The notes: generated by a model not told the origin, from the sequence alone. Positions 8,152-17,532 are shown, numbered from the stretch's first letter. The stretch is DNA of 64,000 nt from Actinomadura sp. K4S16 (GCF_008327685.1 NZ_BDDE01000016.1:412665-476664); one strand, 5' to 3'. Numbers and translations are program-made.

Positions 8152-10722
8152 GTGACAGCGACCATCAGCCAGACGTCCGACGGCCAGGGCCACGGGCCCG
8201 CCCTCCGGCCCATCACCGAGCGCATCGCCGAGGAGATCGGCGTCCGCGAGGGCCAGGTGCGGGTCGCGGTGGACCTGCTCGACGGCGGGGCGACCGTCCC
8301 GTTCATCGCCCGCTACCGCAAGGAGGCGACCGGAGCGCTCGACGACGCCCAGCTCCGCGCGCTGGAGGAGCGGCTGCGCTACCTGCGCGAGCTGGACGAG
8401 CGCCGCGCCGCGATCCTGGAGTCGGTCGAGTCGCAGGGCAAGCTCACGGACGAGCTGCGGGCCCAGATCATGACGGCCGACTCCAAGGCGCGGCTGGAGG
8501 ACATCTACCTCCCGTACAAGCCGAAGCGCCGCACCAAGGCGCAGATCGCCCGCGAGGCCGGACTCGAACCGCTCGCCGAGATGCTGCTCGGCGACCCGTC
8601 CCGCGACCCGCAGGCCGAGGCCGCCGCCTTCGTGGACGAGGAGAAGGGCGTCGCCGACGCGGCCGCCGCGCTGGAGGGCGCCCGCGCCATCCTGGTCGAG
8701 CGCTTCGCCGAGGACGCCGACCTCATCGGCGCGCTGCGCGAGCGCATGTGGAACCAGGGCCGCATGGTCTCGCGCGTCCGGGAGGGCAAGCAGGAGTCGG
8801 GCGCGAAGTTCTCCGACTACTTCGAGTTCGCCGAGCCGTTCGCGAAGCTGCCCTCGCACCGCGTCCTCGCGCTCTTCCGCGGGGAGAAGGAAGAGGTCCT
8901 CGACCTCGACCTGGAGCCCGAGGAGGCGGGGGACGACCCCGCGGCGCGCAGCTCCTACGAGGTGGAGATCGCGCGCCGGTTCCAGATCGCCGACCAGGGC
9001 CGTCCGGCCGACAAGTGGCTGTCGGACGCCGTGCGGTGGGCCTGGCGCACCCGGATCCTCGTCCACCTCGGCATCGACCTGCGCACCCGGCTGCGGCAGG
9101 AGGCCGAGGACGAGGCGGTCCGCGTGTTCGCGGCCAACCTGCGCGACCTCCTGCTCGCCGCGCCCGCCGGCACCCGCGCCACCATGGGCCTGGACCCGGG
9201 CCTGCGCACCGGCGTCAAGGTCGCCGTCGTCGACGCGACCGGCAAGGTCGTCGCCACCGACACGATCTTCCCGCACGAGCCCCGGCGCAAGTGGGACGAG
9301 TCGATCGAGACGCTCGCCAGGCTGGCCCGCGAGCACCGCGTCGACCTGGTCTCGATCGGCAACGGCACCGCCTCGCGCGAGACCGACAAACTCGCCGCCG
9401 ACCTGATCGCCCGGTACCCCGACCTGGGGCTCACCAAGGTCATGGTGTCGGAGGCCGGCGCGTCGGTGTACTCGGCGTCGGAGTACGCGGGCCGCGAGCT
9501 GCCCGGCATGGACGTCTCGCTGCGCGGCGCCGTGTCCATCGCCCGCCGCCTCCAGGACCCGCTCGCCGAACTGGTCAAGATCGACCCAAAGTCGATCGGC
9601 GTCGGCCAGTACCAGCACGACGTCTCCGAGGTGAAGCTGTCGCGCTCCCTCGACGCCGTCGTGGAGGACTGCGTGAACGCCGTCGGCGTCGACGTCAACA
9701 CCGCGTCCGCGCCGCTGCTCACCCGCGTGTCCGGCATCGGCGAGGGCCTCGCGGAGAACATCGTCGCGCACCGCGACGCCAACGGCCCGTTCCGCAGCCG
9801 CGCCGGGCTGAAGGGCGTCCCGCGGCTCGGCCCGAAGGCGTTCGAGCAGTGCGCCGGCTTCCTGCGCATCCCCGGCGGGGACGACCCGCTCGACGCCTCC
9901 AGCGTGCACCCCGAGTCCTACCCGGTCGTCCGCCGGATCCTGGACGCCGCCGGCACCGACATCAAGGCCCTCGTCGGCAACACCGCCGTCCTGCGCTCGC
10001 TCAGGCCGGCGGAGTTCGTCGACGACACCTTCGGGCTGCCGACCGTCACCGACATCCTCTCCGAGCTGGAGAAGCCCGGCCGCGACCCGCGCCCCGCGTT
10101 CCGGACCGCCACGTTCAAGGAGGGCGTCGACAAGCTCGGCGACCTCGAACCCGGCATGGTCCTGGAAGGGGTCGTCACCAACGTCGCGGCGTTCGGGGCG
10201 TTCGTGGACGTCGGCGTCCACCAGGACGGGCTCGTCCACATCTCCGCGATGTCGGACAAGTTCGTGTCCGACCCGCGTGATGTCGCCAAGCCCGGCGACA
10301 TCGTCCGGGTGAAGGTCCTGGACGTCGACCTCCAGCGCAAGCGCATCTCGCTGACGCTGCGCCTGGACGACGAGCCGGGCCGCGACCAGCAGGGCGGCGG
10401 GCGCCGCGGTGAGCAGGGCGGCGGGCGCCGCGGCGGCGAGCAGCGCGACCGCGGTCCGCGTCCGGGCCGCGGCGGGCAGGACGGGCGCGGCGACCAGAAC
10501 CGGCGCGGTCAAGGACAACGCGGCCAAGGCCAGCGCGGTCAGGACCAGCGCGGCCGGAACCAGCGGGGCGGGCAGCGCAGCGGCGGGCAGGGCGGCGGCG
10601 ACTTCTCCGGAGGCGGCGCCATGGCCGACGCGCTCCGGCGGGCCGGCCTGGACAAGGGCCTGCCCGGCAAGGACAAGGGCCTGCCCGGCAAGGACAAGGG
10701 CCGCTCCGGCAAGGGCCGCTGA
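8152..10722 (+). CDS. tex: Tex-family RNA-binding transcription accessory protein with RG-rich tail
   Basis: An 856-residue Tex/Spt6-like protein. In order: the Tex N-terminal helical region (about 15-200), a YqgF/RNase H-like fold (about 330-450, starting TMGLDPGLRTGVKVAVVD), a helix-hairpin-helix region (about 500-560), and an S1 RNA-binding domain (about 660-735, GDLEPGMVLEGVVTNVAAFG). The last 110 residues are a low-complexity tail rich in Arg, Gly and Gln, ending in two copies of KGLPGKD. Typical Tex proteins stop near 720-780 residues, so the tail is an extension. The start is GTG at 8152; a GGGGAG lies about 15 nt upstream, farther than usual. It is thought to act on RNA polymerase/RNA in transcription. 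Confidence 0.93.
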   Translation: MTATISQTSDGQGHGPALRPITERIAEEIGVREGQVRVAVDLLDGGATVPFIARYRKEATGALDDAQLRALEERLRYLRELDERRAAILESVESQGKLTDELRAQIMTADSKARLEDIYLPYKPKRRTKAQIAREAGLEPLAEMLLGDPSRDPQAEAAAFVDEEKGVADAAAALEGARAILVERFAEDADLIGALRERMWNQGRMVSRVREGKQESGAKFSDYFEFAEPFAKLPSHRVLALFRGEKEEVLDLDLEPEEAGDDPAARSSYEVEIARRFQIADQGRPADKWLSDAVRWAWRTRILVHLGIDLRTRLRQEAEDEAVRVFAANLRDLLLAAPAGTRATMGLDPGLRTGVKVAVVDATGKVVATDTIFPHEPRRKWDESIETLARLAREHRVDLVSIGNGTASRETDKLAADLIARYPDLGLTKVMVSEAGASVYSASEYAGRELPGMDVSLRGAVSIARRLQDPLAELVKIDPKSIGVGQYQHDVSEVKLSRSLDAVVEDCVNAVGVDVNTASAPLLTRVSGIGEGLAENIVAHRDANGPFRSRAGLKGVPRLGPKAFEQCAGFLRIPGGDDPLDASSVHPESYPVVRRILDAAGTDIKALVGNTAVLRSLRPAEFVDDTFGLPTVTDILSELEKPGRDPRPAFRTATFKEGVDKLGDLEPGMVLEGVVTNVAAFGAFVDVGVHQDGLVHISAMSDKFVSDPRDVAKPGDIVRVKVLDVDLQRKRISLTLRLDDEPGRDQQGGGRRGEQGGGRRGGEQRDRGPRPGRGGQDGRGDQNRRGQGQRGQGQRGQDQRGRNQRGGQRSGGQGGGDFSGGGAMADALRRAGLDKGLPGKDKGLPGKDKGRSGKGR

Positions 10723-10741
10723 GCCCGGCTACGCGTGACGG

Positions 10742-10773
10742 ACGGCGTCCCGTGCTCCGCGCAGGGGCGCCGT
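10742..10773. terminator. Convergent hairpin between tex and DMT gene
   Basis: ACGGCG-T-CCC pairs with GGG-G-CGCCGT across a 12-nt loop, ending directly at the stop codon of the converging membrane-protein gene. It would serve both genes. There is no T-run. Confidence 0.5.
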
Positions 10774-11922
10774 TCAGCCGTCGCCGAAGCCGCGCCAGCG
10801 ACCGTCCGAGCCCGTGTCGGTCGGGGGCTGCGGCCGGACGGGACGGCGCGGCTGCTGCGACGCCGCGTCCGGATGAGGGGCCTCGGGACGGTCGTAGGGG
10901 CCCCTGCCGAGCGGGTCGGTCGCATACGGAGAGCGCTGAGGCGGCACCTGAGGCGCCTGCCCGAGACGCGGGCCGCCCAGGACGGGCCCGCCGACCGCCG
11001 TGCTACCGAACGGGTCCACCTCGTCGGCGGCCTCCGTGCGGGCGGAGTCGCCCGGCCCCTCCGGTATCGGCCGGTGCCGGGGGAACTGGAGGACGGCGAT
11101 CGCGCCCAGCGCCAGCGCGCCCAGCCGCATCGCGGAGCGGCCCACGTCCTGCGGCCACGGCTCCGCGTAGAGGAAGGTGCCCATGGTCAGCAGGTAGCTC
11201 TTCGCGCTCACCGTCATCACGGTGGCCACGATCGACACCCGGCAGCGCTGGAAGGCCGCGACCATGATCCCGAACCCGACCGCCGCCGCCAGCACCGTCA
11301 GGTACGGCCACGGCGTCGCGGCGATCCGCAGGCTGGTGGCGTGCGCGTCGTCGCTCCATCCCTTGATCGCCAGCTCGGCGGTGCCGACCGGGAAGCCCGA
11401 GCTCAGCCCGTAGGCGATGCCGGTGACCGGGCGCGCGTGCCGGCCGTCCGGCCGGTGGTCGCCGAGGACGAGGATCAGCAGCGGCACGATCACCGCGGGG
11501 GCGACCACCGCGGCGATCTTCCACAGCGGCGCGTCGGCGGAGCCGATCGGCTCGTCCCCGCGCAGCGACCCGGTCAGCAGCAGGATCGCCGCGCCGATCA
11601 GCACCAGGCTGAGCCACTCGCGCGCGATCAGCCGCTCGCCGAAGAACACCAGCGCGATCAGCAGCAGCGGCACGATGCCGGACATGAAGATCGGTACCGC
11701 GGTGGACAGGGGCAGGTTGCGCAGCGCGAGAATCTGCAGGCCGAGCCCGCCGAGCACGATCCCGAGCGCGATCAGGAAGATCCAGTTGCTGAGGACCGTC
11801 CATGCCAGGTGCGGGATGCGGTTGCCCCGGACAGGGGGCATCCGGTCCGCCGCCAGCTTGAACACGGCGAACCCGAGGTAGTAGAGACCGGTCGCACTGA
11901 AGGCCGCAGCTATCCCGTTCAT
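10774..11922 (-). CDS. DMT-superfamily multi-pass membrane protein with Pro-rich C-terminal tail
   Basis: A 382-residue integral membrane protein. About nine or ten hydrophobic segments between residues 1 and 285 follow the EamA/DMT pattern of two repeats (for example PLSTAVPIFMSGIVPLLLIA, then VSIVATVMTVSAKSYLL). Residues about 290-382 form a hydrophilic Pro/Gly/Arg-rich tail, probably cytoplasmic. The transported substrate is unknown; DMT members move metabolites, drugs or act as flippases. It is transcribed towards tex and stands alone. The start at 11922 is the only ATG that leaves the first transmembrane helix complete. Confidence 0.78.
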   Translation of the reverse strand: MNGIAAAFSATGLYYLGFAVFKLAADRMPPVRGNRIPHLAWTVLSNWIFLIALGIVLGGLGLQILALRNLPLSTAVPIFMSGIVPLLLIALVFFGERLIAREWLSLVLIGAAILLLTGSLRGDEPIGSADAPLWKIAAVVAPAVIVPLLILVLGDHRPDGRHARPVTGIAYGLSSGFPVGTAELAIKGWSDDAHATSLRIAATPWPYLTVLAAAVGFGIMVAAFQRCRVSIVATVMTVSAKSYLLTMGTFLYAEPWPQDVGRSAMRLGALALGAIAVLQFPRHRPIPEGPGDSARTEAADEVDPFGSTAVGGPVLGGPRLGQAPQVPPQRSPYATDPLGRGPYDRPEAPHPDAASQQPRRPVRPQPPTDTGSDGRWRGFGDG

Positions 11923-12215
11923 CCCGGACGAGTATGGGGGTTCCGGTGTCCTATGTCACTGCCCGTGCGGCATCGTTGACGCGGTTTCGCCGGGCTTGTG
12001 GGCGTCCGATGTCCGCAGACGGCGCCGCTACCCCATAGACTTGGCCGCGCGAAGGCGCGGAGCCGTATCTCGGCGTGGCCGCGCCGCTGAGAGACTGACC
12101 GGCCGAGCACCGCGGTGCAGCCGCCGCGCGGAGGCCGAGGGCTCGCAGGCAAGAGAGAAGAGTACGCGTCGAACGCCGCGGCCGAGACAGCGCCCGATCA
12201 AGGAGACCGACCCCA
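11923..12215 (+). promoter_or_regulatory. Intergenic region with tig promoter and long leader
   Basis: A 293-bp gap between the divergent DMT gene and tig. TAGACT at 12036-12041 is a plausible -10, giving a leader of about 170 nt. A small hairpin (CCGCGC at 12045-12050 with GCGCGG at 12055-12060) lies at its start. No RNA gene or small ORF is convincing here. Confidence 0.35.
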
Positions 12216-13700
12216 GTGAAGACCGATGTCGAGGAGCTGACCCCCACGCGGGTCAAGCTCACCGTCGAGGTTCCGTTCGACGAGCTCAAGCCGAACCTCG
12301 ACAAGGCGTACAAGGAGATCTCGCAGCAGGTGCGGATCAAGGGCTTCCGGCCCGGCAAGGTTCCCGCCCCGCTGATCGACAAGTACGTCGGCCGGGGTGC
12401 GGTCCTCCAGGAGGCGGTCAACGACGCGCTTCCCGAGCTGTACGGCCGCGCCGTCGAGGAGTCCGAGATCTTCGTGCTCGGGCAGCCCGACGTCGAGGTG
12501 ACCGAGCTGGAGGACGGCACCCAGTTCGCGTTCACCGCCGAGGTCGACATCCGGCCGAAGTTCGAGGTGCCCGACTACGACGGCCTGGAGGTCGTCGTCG
12601 AGGACGCCGAGGTCACCGACGAGCAGGTCGAGGAGACCATCGGCAACCTCCGCGAGCGCTTCGCCTCCCTCACCGGCGCCGAGCGCGCGGCCGAGGAGGG
12701 CGACTTCGCCACCATCGACCTCGTCGCGCGGATCGACGGCGAGGAGATCGAGGACGCTTCCACCACCGGCTACTCCTACGAGGTCGGCAGCAACTCCGCC
12801 ATCGAGGGCCTGGACGAGGCGATCACCGGCCTGGCCGCGGGCGAGGACAAGACCTTCACCGGCACCCTGGTCGGCGGCGAGCGCGCCGGCGAGGAGGCCG
12901 AGATCACCGTCACCGTGCAGAGCGTCAAGGTGAAGAACCTGCCCGACCTGGACGACGAGTTCGCCCAGCTCGCCAGCGAGTTCGACACGATCGAGGAGCT
13001 GCGCGAGGACGTTCGCGTCCGGCTCGGCCGGCAGGTGAAGCTGCAGCAGCTGTCCGAGGCGCGCGACAAGGCCCTCGAGGCGCTCCTGGAGAAGGTCGAC
13101 ATCCCGCTTCCCGAGAAGGTCGTGGAAGAGGAGATCAGCCGCCGCAACCAGCAGCTGGAGCAGCAGCTCCAGATGGCGGGGATGTCCAAGGACGACTACC
13201 TCGAGGAAGAGGAGAAGACCGCCGAGGAGTTCGACGCCGAGGTCGCCGACGCGGCCCGGCTCGCGGTCAAGGGCGGCTTCGTGCTCGACCAGCTCGCCGT
13301 CCAGGAGGAGCTCGGCGTCGAGAACGAGGAGCTCAGCGAGTACGTCGTCTCGCAGGCGATGCAGATGGGCGTGCAGCCGCAGCAGCTCGCCGAGTACCTG
13401 ACGCAGAACAACCAGCTTCCGGCGATCGTCTCCGAGGTGCTGCGCAGCAAGGCGCTGAACCTCGTCGTCGAGCACGTCACGGTCAAGGACGAGTCCGGCA
13501 ACGAGATCGACGTCGACGCCGTCCAGCGGGAGCTGAACGGCGAGACCGTCCAGGCGGAGGACGCCGAGACCGAGGTCGAGACCGAGGCTGAGGCGGGCGC
13601 GCAGGACGAGACCCCCGAGGAGACGGCTGAGGCCGCCGCTGAGGAGACCCCGGCCGCCGAGGCGGCCGACGAGCAGGACGCGAAGAGCAAGGACGCCTAG
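12216..13700 (+). CDS. tig: Trigger factor
   Basis: The ribosome-bound chaperone and peptidyl-prolyl isomerase that meets nascent chains at the exit tunnel. It has 494 residues. The N-terminal ribosome-binding domain (1-115) holds the signature GFRPGKVP near residues 44-51. The FKBP-type isomerase domain follows (about 155-245), then the helical substrate-binding C-domain. The last 45-50 residues are an acidic Glu/Ala tail typical of actinobacterial trigger factors. It starts with GTG preceded by AAGGAG at 12199-12204. It lies directly upstream of clpP1, clpP2 and clpX, the usual order, but a hairpin at 13729 separates it from clpP1. Confidence 0.97.
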   Translation: MKTDVEELTPTRVKLTVEVPFDELKPNLDKAYKEISQQVRIKGFRPGKVPAPLIDKYVGRGAVLQEAVNDALPELYGRAVEESEIFVLGQPDVEVTELEDGTQFAFTAEVDIRPKFEVPDYDGLEVVVEDAEVTDEQVEETIGNLRERFASLTGAERAAEEGDFATIDLVARIDGEEIEDASTTGYSYEVGSNSAIEGLDEAITGLAAGEDKTFTGTLVGGERAGEEAEITVTVQSVKVKNLPDLDDEFAQLASEFDTIEELREDVRVRLGRQVKLQQLSEARDKALEALLEKVDIPLPEKVVEEEISRRNQQLEQQLQMAGMSKDDYLEEEEKTAEEFDAEVADAARLAVKGGFVLDQLAVQEELGVENEELSEYVVSQAMQMGVQPQQLAEYLTQNNQLPAIVSEVLRSKALNLVVEHVTVKDESGNEIDVDAVQRELNGETVQAEDAETEVETEAEAGAQDETPEETAEAAAEETPAAEAADEQDAKSKDA

Positions 13701-13728
13701 AGCCTTCTGGACGCCTTCGACGCACCGG

Positions 13729-13765
13729 GCGCGCCCCGCATCCGTACGACGGGTGCGGGGCGCGC
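13729..13765 (+). terminator. Terminator after tig
   Basis: A 16-bp stem, 13729-13744 against 13750-13765, has one G-T wobble and a 5-nt loop. It lies 28 bp after the tig stop. No T-run follows. Confidence 0.75.
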
Positions 13766-13940
13766 GCGTGAGCGGGCCCGGCCGGCCCGCCGGCGGTGAG
13801 GATCCTCCCCAACGTGCGAGTCGCCCGGGCAGCCCCGGGTACGCCCCTGGCGAAAAGCCGGGCCCCCGGGCGTGAGTGGGCCCGTGAGCGCGTTAATGTC
13901 CAATCATCCGAACCGATTAAAAGGACCGGAGGAACACCCG

Positions 13941-14579
13941 GTGAGCATGCCTCCGACTTTCGAAGAGTCGTCGCGGATCCAGGCGCGGGTCGCCGAGGCG
14001 CCCCTGCTGCCTCTGGGCGACCAGCTTTTCCAGCGGCTGCTGCGCGAGCGCATCGTCTTCCTCGGCCAGCAGGTCGACGACGACATCGCCAACCGCATCT
14101 GCGCCGAGCTCCTGCTGCTGTCGGCCGAGGACGGCCGCCGCGACATCACGCTCTACATCAACTCGCCAGGTGGCTCCGTCACCGCCGGCATGGCGATCTA
14201 CGACATCATGCAGTACGTCCCGAACGACGTCGTCACGGTCGGCATGGGCCTGGCCGCGTCGATGGGCCAGTTCCTGCTGTGCGCGGGCGCCCGGGGCAAG
14301 CGTTACGCCCTGCCGCACGCGCGGATCATGATGCACCAGCCGTCCGGCGGCATCGGCGGCACCGCCTCCGACATCAAGATCCAGGCCGAGCAGATGCTGT
14401 ACGTGAAGAAGACGCTCGCCGAGAAGATCGCCGAACACACCGGCCAGGAACTCGACCAGATCGAGCGCGACTCCGACCGGGACCGCTGGTTCACCGCCGA
14501 CGAGGCCAAGGACTACGGGTTCGTCGACCACGTGGTGCTCAGCGCCAACCAGGTGCCCTCCGAGGGCCCCGTCTCCTGA
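13941..14579 (+). CDS. clpP1: ClpP protease proteolytic subunit 1
   Basis: A 212-residue ClpP serine peptidase subunit. The catalytic triad is visible: Ser107 in GLAASMGQ, His132 in MMHQPSGG, and an Asp in the C-terminal third. The handle-region sequence LYINSPGGSV is intact. GTG at 13941 was chosen because GGAGGA lies 8-9 nt upstream; the frame is open for 23 codons before it without a ribosome site. Actinobacteria make a mixed ClpP1P2 tetradecamer with ClpX or ClpC1. clpP2 follows after 28 nt and clpX is next, so this is an operon. It degrades damaged and regulatory proteins in the cytoplasm. Confidence 0.96.
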   Translation: MSMPPTFEESSRIQARVAEAPLLPLGDQLFQRLLRERIVFLGQQVDDDIANRICAELLLLSAEDGRRDITLYINSPGGSVTAGMAIYDIMQYVPNDVVTVGMGLAASMGQFLLCAGARGKRYALPHARIMMHQPSGGIGGTASDIKIQAEQMLYVKKTLAEKIAEHTGQELDQIERDSDRDRWFTADEAKDYGFVDHVVLSANQVPSEGPVS

Positions 14580-14607
14580 CGACCTCACAACGATTCGGAG
14601 GCACACA

Positions 14608-15303
14608 GTGAGCGACCTCATCCGACCCGGCTTCAGCGATATGGTCCGGCCCGGCGCGTACGCCGGCGGGGCCCCGCGGCCGGTCGACGACCGCTACATC
14701 ATTCCGTCGTTCGTCGAGCGCACCACGTACGGGGTCAAGGAGATGAACCCGTACAACAAGCTCTTCGAAGAGCGGATCATCTTCCTCGGCGTGCAGATCG
14801 ACGACGCGTCCGCCAACGACGTGATGGCCCAGCTGATCACGCTGGAGTCGATCGACCCCGACCGCGACATCAGCATCTACATCAACTCGCCCGGCGGCTC
14901 GTTCACCGCCATGACGGCGATCTACGACACGATGCAGTTCGTCAAGCCCGACATCCAGACCGTGTGCATCGGCCAGGCCGCGTCCGCCGCGGCGGTCCTG
15001 CTCGCGGCCGGGACGCCGGGCAAGCGGGCGGCGCTGCCCAACTCGCGGATCCTGATCCACCAGCCCGCGACCGAGGGCACCTACGGCCAGTCCAGCGACA
15101 TCGAGATCCAGGCGCGCGAGATCATGCGGATCCGCGACCTGCTCGAGACGATCCTGGCCGAGCACAGCGGCAAGGGCATCGACGAGGTCCGCCGCGACAT
15201 CGAGCGAGACAAGATCCTCACGGCGGCCGAGGCCGAGGACTACGGCCTCATCGACGACGTCTTCGCCAGCAGGAAGCGGAAGGCCGAGGTAGTGTCGTCC
15301 TGA
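14608..15303 (+). CDS. clpP2: ClpP protease proteolytic subunit 2
   Basis: A 231-residue second ClpP subunit, with an N-terminal extension of about 25 residues compared with ClpP1. Catalytic Ser126 lies in GQAASAAA and His151 in ILIHQPA. The GTG start is preceded by GGAGG in the 28-nt gap after clpP1. The paralogue should co-assemble with ClpP1 in a two-ring complex, as shown for mycobacterial ClpP1P2. The C-terminal tail is basic (SRKRKAE). Confidence 0.96.
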   Translation: MSDLIRPGFSDMVRPGAYAGGAPRPVDDRYIIPSFVERTTYGVKEMNPYNKLFEERIIFLGVQIDDASANDVMAQLITLESIDPDRDISIYINSPGGSFTAMTAIYDTMQFVKPDIQTVCIGQAASAAAVLLAAGTPGKRAALPNSRILIHQPATEGTYGQSSDIEIQAREIMRIRDLLETILAEHSGKGIDEVRRDIERDKILTAAEAEDYGLIDDVFASRKRKAEVVSS

Positions 15304-15476
15304 GACGGCACGAGGACGAGGGAGTCCCCCAGCCCGGTCGTCACACTTCCGGGCGAGGGGCTTTCCAAGTCCGCTGGAGGCGGTAACGTCGATTGCGACG
15401 TCGTGAGCCTCCGGGACGCAGACCAGCTGCGCCGCATCCTCCAAGGCTGGCGGCCCCACGAAAAGGAGACGGTTGG

Positions 15477-16751
15477 GTGGCACGCATCGGCGACGGCGGT
15501 GACCTGCTCAAGTGCTCGTTCTGCGGGAAGAGCCAGAAGCAGGTCAAGAAGCTCATCGCGGGTCCGGGCGTGTACATCTGCGACGAGTGCATCGATCTCT
15601 GCAACGAGATCATCGAGGAGGAGCTCTCCGAGACCTCCGACCTCAAGTGGGACAACCTGCCCAAGCCGCGGGAGATCTACGAGTTCCTCGACTCCTACGT
15701 CATCGGGCAGGAGACGGCGAAGAAGGCGCTCTCCGTCGCCGTCTACAACCACTACAAGCGGATCCAGTCGGGTGACACCGGCCGTGACGACCTGGTCGAG
15801 CTGGGCAAGTCCAACATCCTGCTCCTCGGTCCCACCGGATCCGGCAAGACGCTGCTCGCGCAGACGCTCGCCAAGCTGCTCAACGTCCCGTTCGCGATCG
15901 CGGACGCCACGGCGCTGACGGAGGCGGGCTACGTCGGGGAGGACGTGGAGAACATCCTCCTCAAGCTGATCCAGGCGGCCGACTACGACGTCAAGAAGGC
16001 CGAGACCGGGATCATCTACATCGACGAGGTCGACAAGATCGCCCGCAAGAGCGAGAACCCGTCGATCACCCGCGACGTGTCGGGGGAGGGCGTCCAGCAG
16101 GCCCTGCTGAAGATCCTGGAGGGCACCACCGCGAGCGTCCCGCCGCAGGGCGGCCGCAAGCACCCGCACCAGGAGTTCATCCAGATCGACACCACCAACG
16201 TGCTGTTCATCTGCGGCGGCGCGTTCGCCGGCCTGGAGAAGATCGTCGAGTCCCGGGTCGGCAAGCAGGGCATGGGCTTCGGCGCGCAGATCCGCTCCAA
16301 GTCCGACTTCGAGGAGTCGTCGGCCGTGCTCGGCGACGTGATGCCGGAGGACCTGCTGAAGTTCGGGATGATCCCCGAGTTCATCGGCCGGCTCCCGGTG
16401 ATCACCTCCGTGCACAACCTGGACCGCGAGGCCCTGATCAACATCCTCACCGAGCCGAAGAACGCGCTGGTCCGCCAGTACCACCGCCTCTTCGAGCTCG
16501 ACGGGGTCGACCTGGAGTTCACCGACGACGCCCTGGAGGCCATCGCCGACCAGGCGATCCTGCGCGGCACGGGTGCCCGCGGCCTCCGCGCGATCATGGA
16601 GGAGGTGCTCCTGTCGGTGATGTACGAGGTGCCGAGCCGCCAGGACGTCGCCCGCGTCGTCATCACCCGCGAGGCGGTGCTGGAGCACGTCAACCCGACC
16701 CTCGTCCCGCGCGACCGCCCCAAGCGCGAGCCGCGGGAGAAGTCGGCCTGA
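15477..16751 (+). CDS. clpX: ClpX ATPase (AAA+ unfoldase)
   Basis: A 424-residue ATP-dependent unfoldase that feeds substrates to ClpP. The N-terminal C4 zinc-binding domain uses Cys13, Cys16, Cys35 and Cys38. The AAA+ core has Walker A GPTGSGKT near residue 120, the pore loop GYVG, and Walker B IIYIDEVDK near residue 180. GTG at 15477 gives the conserved VARIGDGG start and has AAGGAGA 9 nt upstream; the longer frame upstream has no domain. It lies 173 bp after clpP2, so it may be read from the clpP promoter and from its own. Confidence 0.97.
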   Translation: MARIGDGGDLLKCSFCGKSQKQVKKLIAGPGVYICDECIDLCNEIIEEELSETSDLKWDNLPKPREIYEFLDSYVIGQETAKKALSVAVYNHYKRIQSGDTGRDDLVELGKSNILLLGPTGSGKTLLAQTLAKLLNVPFAIADATALTEAGYVGEDVENILLKLIQAADYDVKKAETGIIYIDEVDKIARKSENPSITRDVSGEGVQQALLKILEGTTASVPPQGGRKHPHQEFIQIDTTNVLFICGGAFAGLEKIVESRVGKQGMGFGAQIRSKSDFEESSAVLGDVMPEDLLKFGMIPEFIGRLPVITSVHNLDREALINILTEPKNALVRQYHRLFELDGVDLEFTDDALEAIADQAILRGTGARGLRAIMEEVLLSVMYEVPSRQDVARVVITREAVLEHVNPTLVPRDRPKREPREKSA

Positions 16752-16779
16752 CGCCGCACGGAACGGTCTGAGACCACAG

Positions 16780-16816
16780 AAGAGCAGCGGGCGCCCACCG
16801 GGCCCCGCTGCTCTTC
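16780..16816 (+). terminator. Strong terminator after clpX
   Basis: A perfect 13-bp stem (GAAGAGCAGCGGG at 16780-16792 with 16804-16816) has an 11-nt loop. It is followed by GCTTTCC. It closes the clpP1-clpP2-clpX unit. Confidence 0.85.
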
Positions 16817-16840
16817 GCTTTCCTCACAGGGCCCGCCGGG

Positions 16841-17425
16841 TCAACGGAGCGATCGGCCGCGGGACGGGTGGTTCCTGAGGGCGAAGTCGACCGTGTCCAG
16901 CGCCCACGACCAGGACGCGTCGGCGTCGCGGCGGGTGTGGCCGAAGGCGCCCGCCAGTTCCAGGCTCACATAGCCGTGGAACACGCTGCCGAGGAAGCGC
17001 ACGGCGTCGGTCTGGTCGGGTTCCGGAAGGTCGTATCCGCGCAGGATCGCCCTCGTCATCTCCGCGTGCCGAGGCCCGGCGCTCGCCGCCGCGGTCTCGG
17101 GGTCGAGTTCGAACCGGGCCGCGGCGTACCGCCCGGGGTGCTCCGCGGCGTAGGCCCGGTAGGCGCCGGCGCACGCGACGAGGGCGTCCTTGCCCGCGCG
17201 TCCCGCCACCGCGCCCGCGACCCTGTCGGCCAGCTCCTCCAGCGCCAGCAGCGCGACCCGCACCTTCAGCTCCCGGGCGTTCTCGATGTGCGCGTACAGG
17301 CTCGGGTCCTTGACACCGAGCCTGCGCGCCACCGCCGAGACGGTCAGCCGGTCGAAGCCGATCTCGTCGGCCAGCTCCGCCGCCGTCCGGGCGAGGCGTT
17401 CGGCGGTGATGCCCGCGCGCGCCAT
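16841..17425 (-). CDS. TetR-family regulator, TetR_C_33 (WHG) type
   Basis: A 194-residue TetR repressor. The HTH spans about 8-55 (AERLARTAAELADEIGF, then VSAVARRLGVKDPSLYAHI). The C-terminal half has the WHG-type features HPGRYAAARFE and FHGYVSLELAGAFGH. ATG at 17425 has GGAGG 7 nt upstream; a frame extension of 29 codons upstream lies in AT-rich promoter DNA and is not credible. It is divergent from the SGNH hydrolase and very likely controls it through the palindrome at 17459. Confidence 0.88.
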   Translation of the reverse strand: MARAGITAERLARTAAELADEIGFDRLTVSAVARRLGVKDPSLYAHIENARELKVRVALLALEELADRVAGAVAGRAGKDALVACAGAYRAYAAEHPGRYAAARFELDPETAAASAGPRHAEMTRAILRGYDLPEPDQTDAVRFLGSVFHGYVSLELAGAFGHTRRDADASWSWALDTVDFALRNHPSRGRSLR

Positions 17426-17458
17426 GGGACCTCCATGCCTTAAATGATTTTGTATTTG

Positions 17459-17473
17459 CCTAAATATATTAGG
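17459..17473. promoter_or_regulatory. CCTAA-N5-TTAGG palindrome between TetR and SGNH genes
   Basis: CCTAA-ATATA-TTAGG is an inverted repeat with an AT-only centre, in a 107-bp divergent intergenic region. The region is strikingly AT-rich compared with the rest of the window. It is the best operator candidate for the adjacent TetR and probably overlaps promoter elements. Confidence 0.55.
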
Positions 17474-17532
17474 TAGCCTCGCCACCGCAACGCCCGCCGC
17501 CGCGCGGGCCACCCGCCGGCAGGGAGGCCGAC

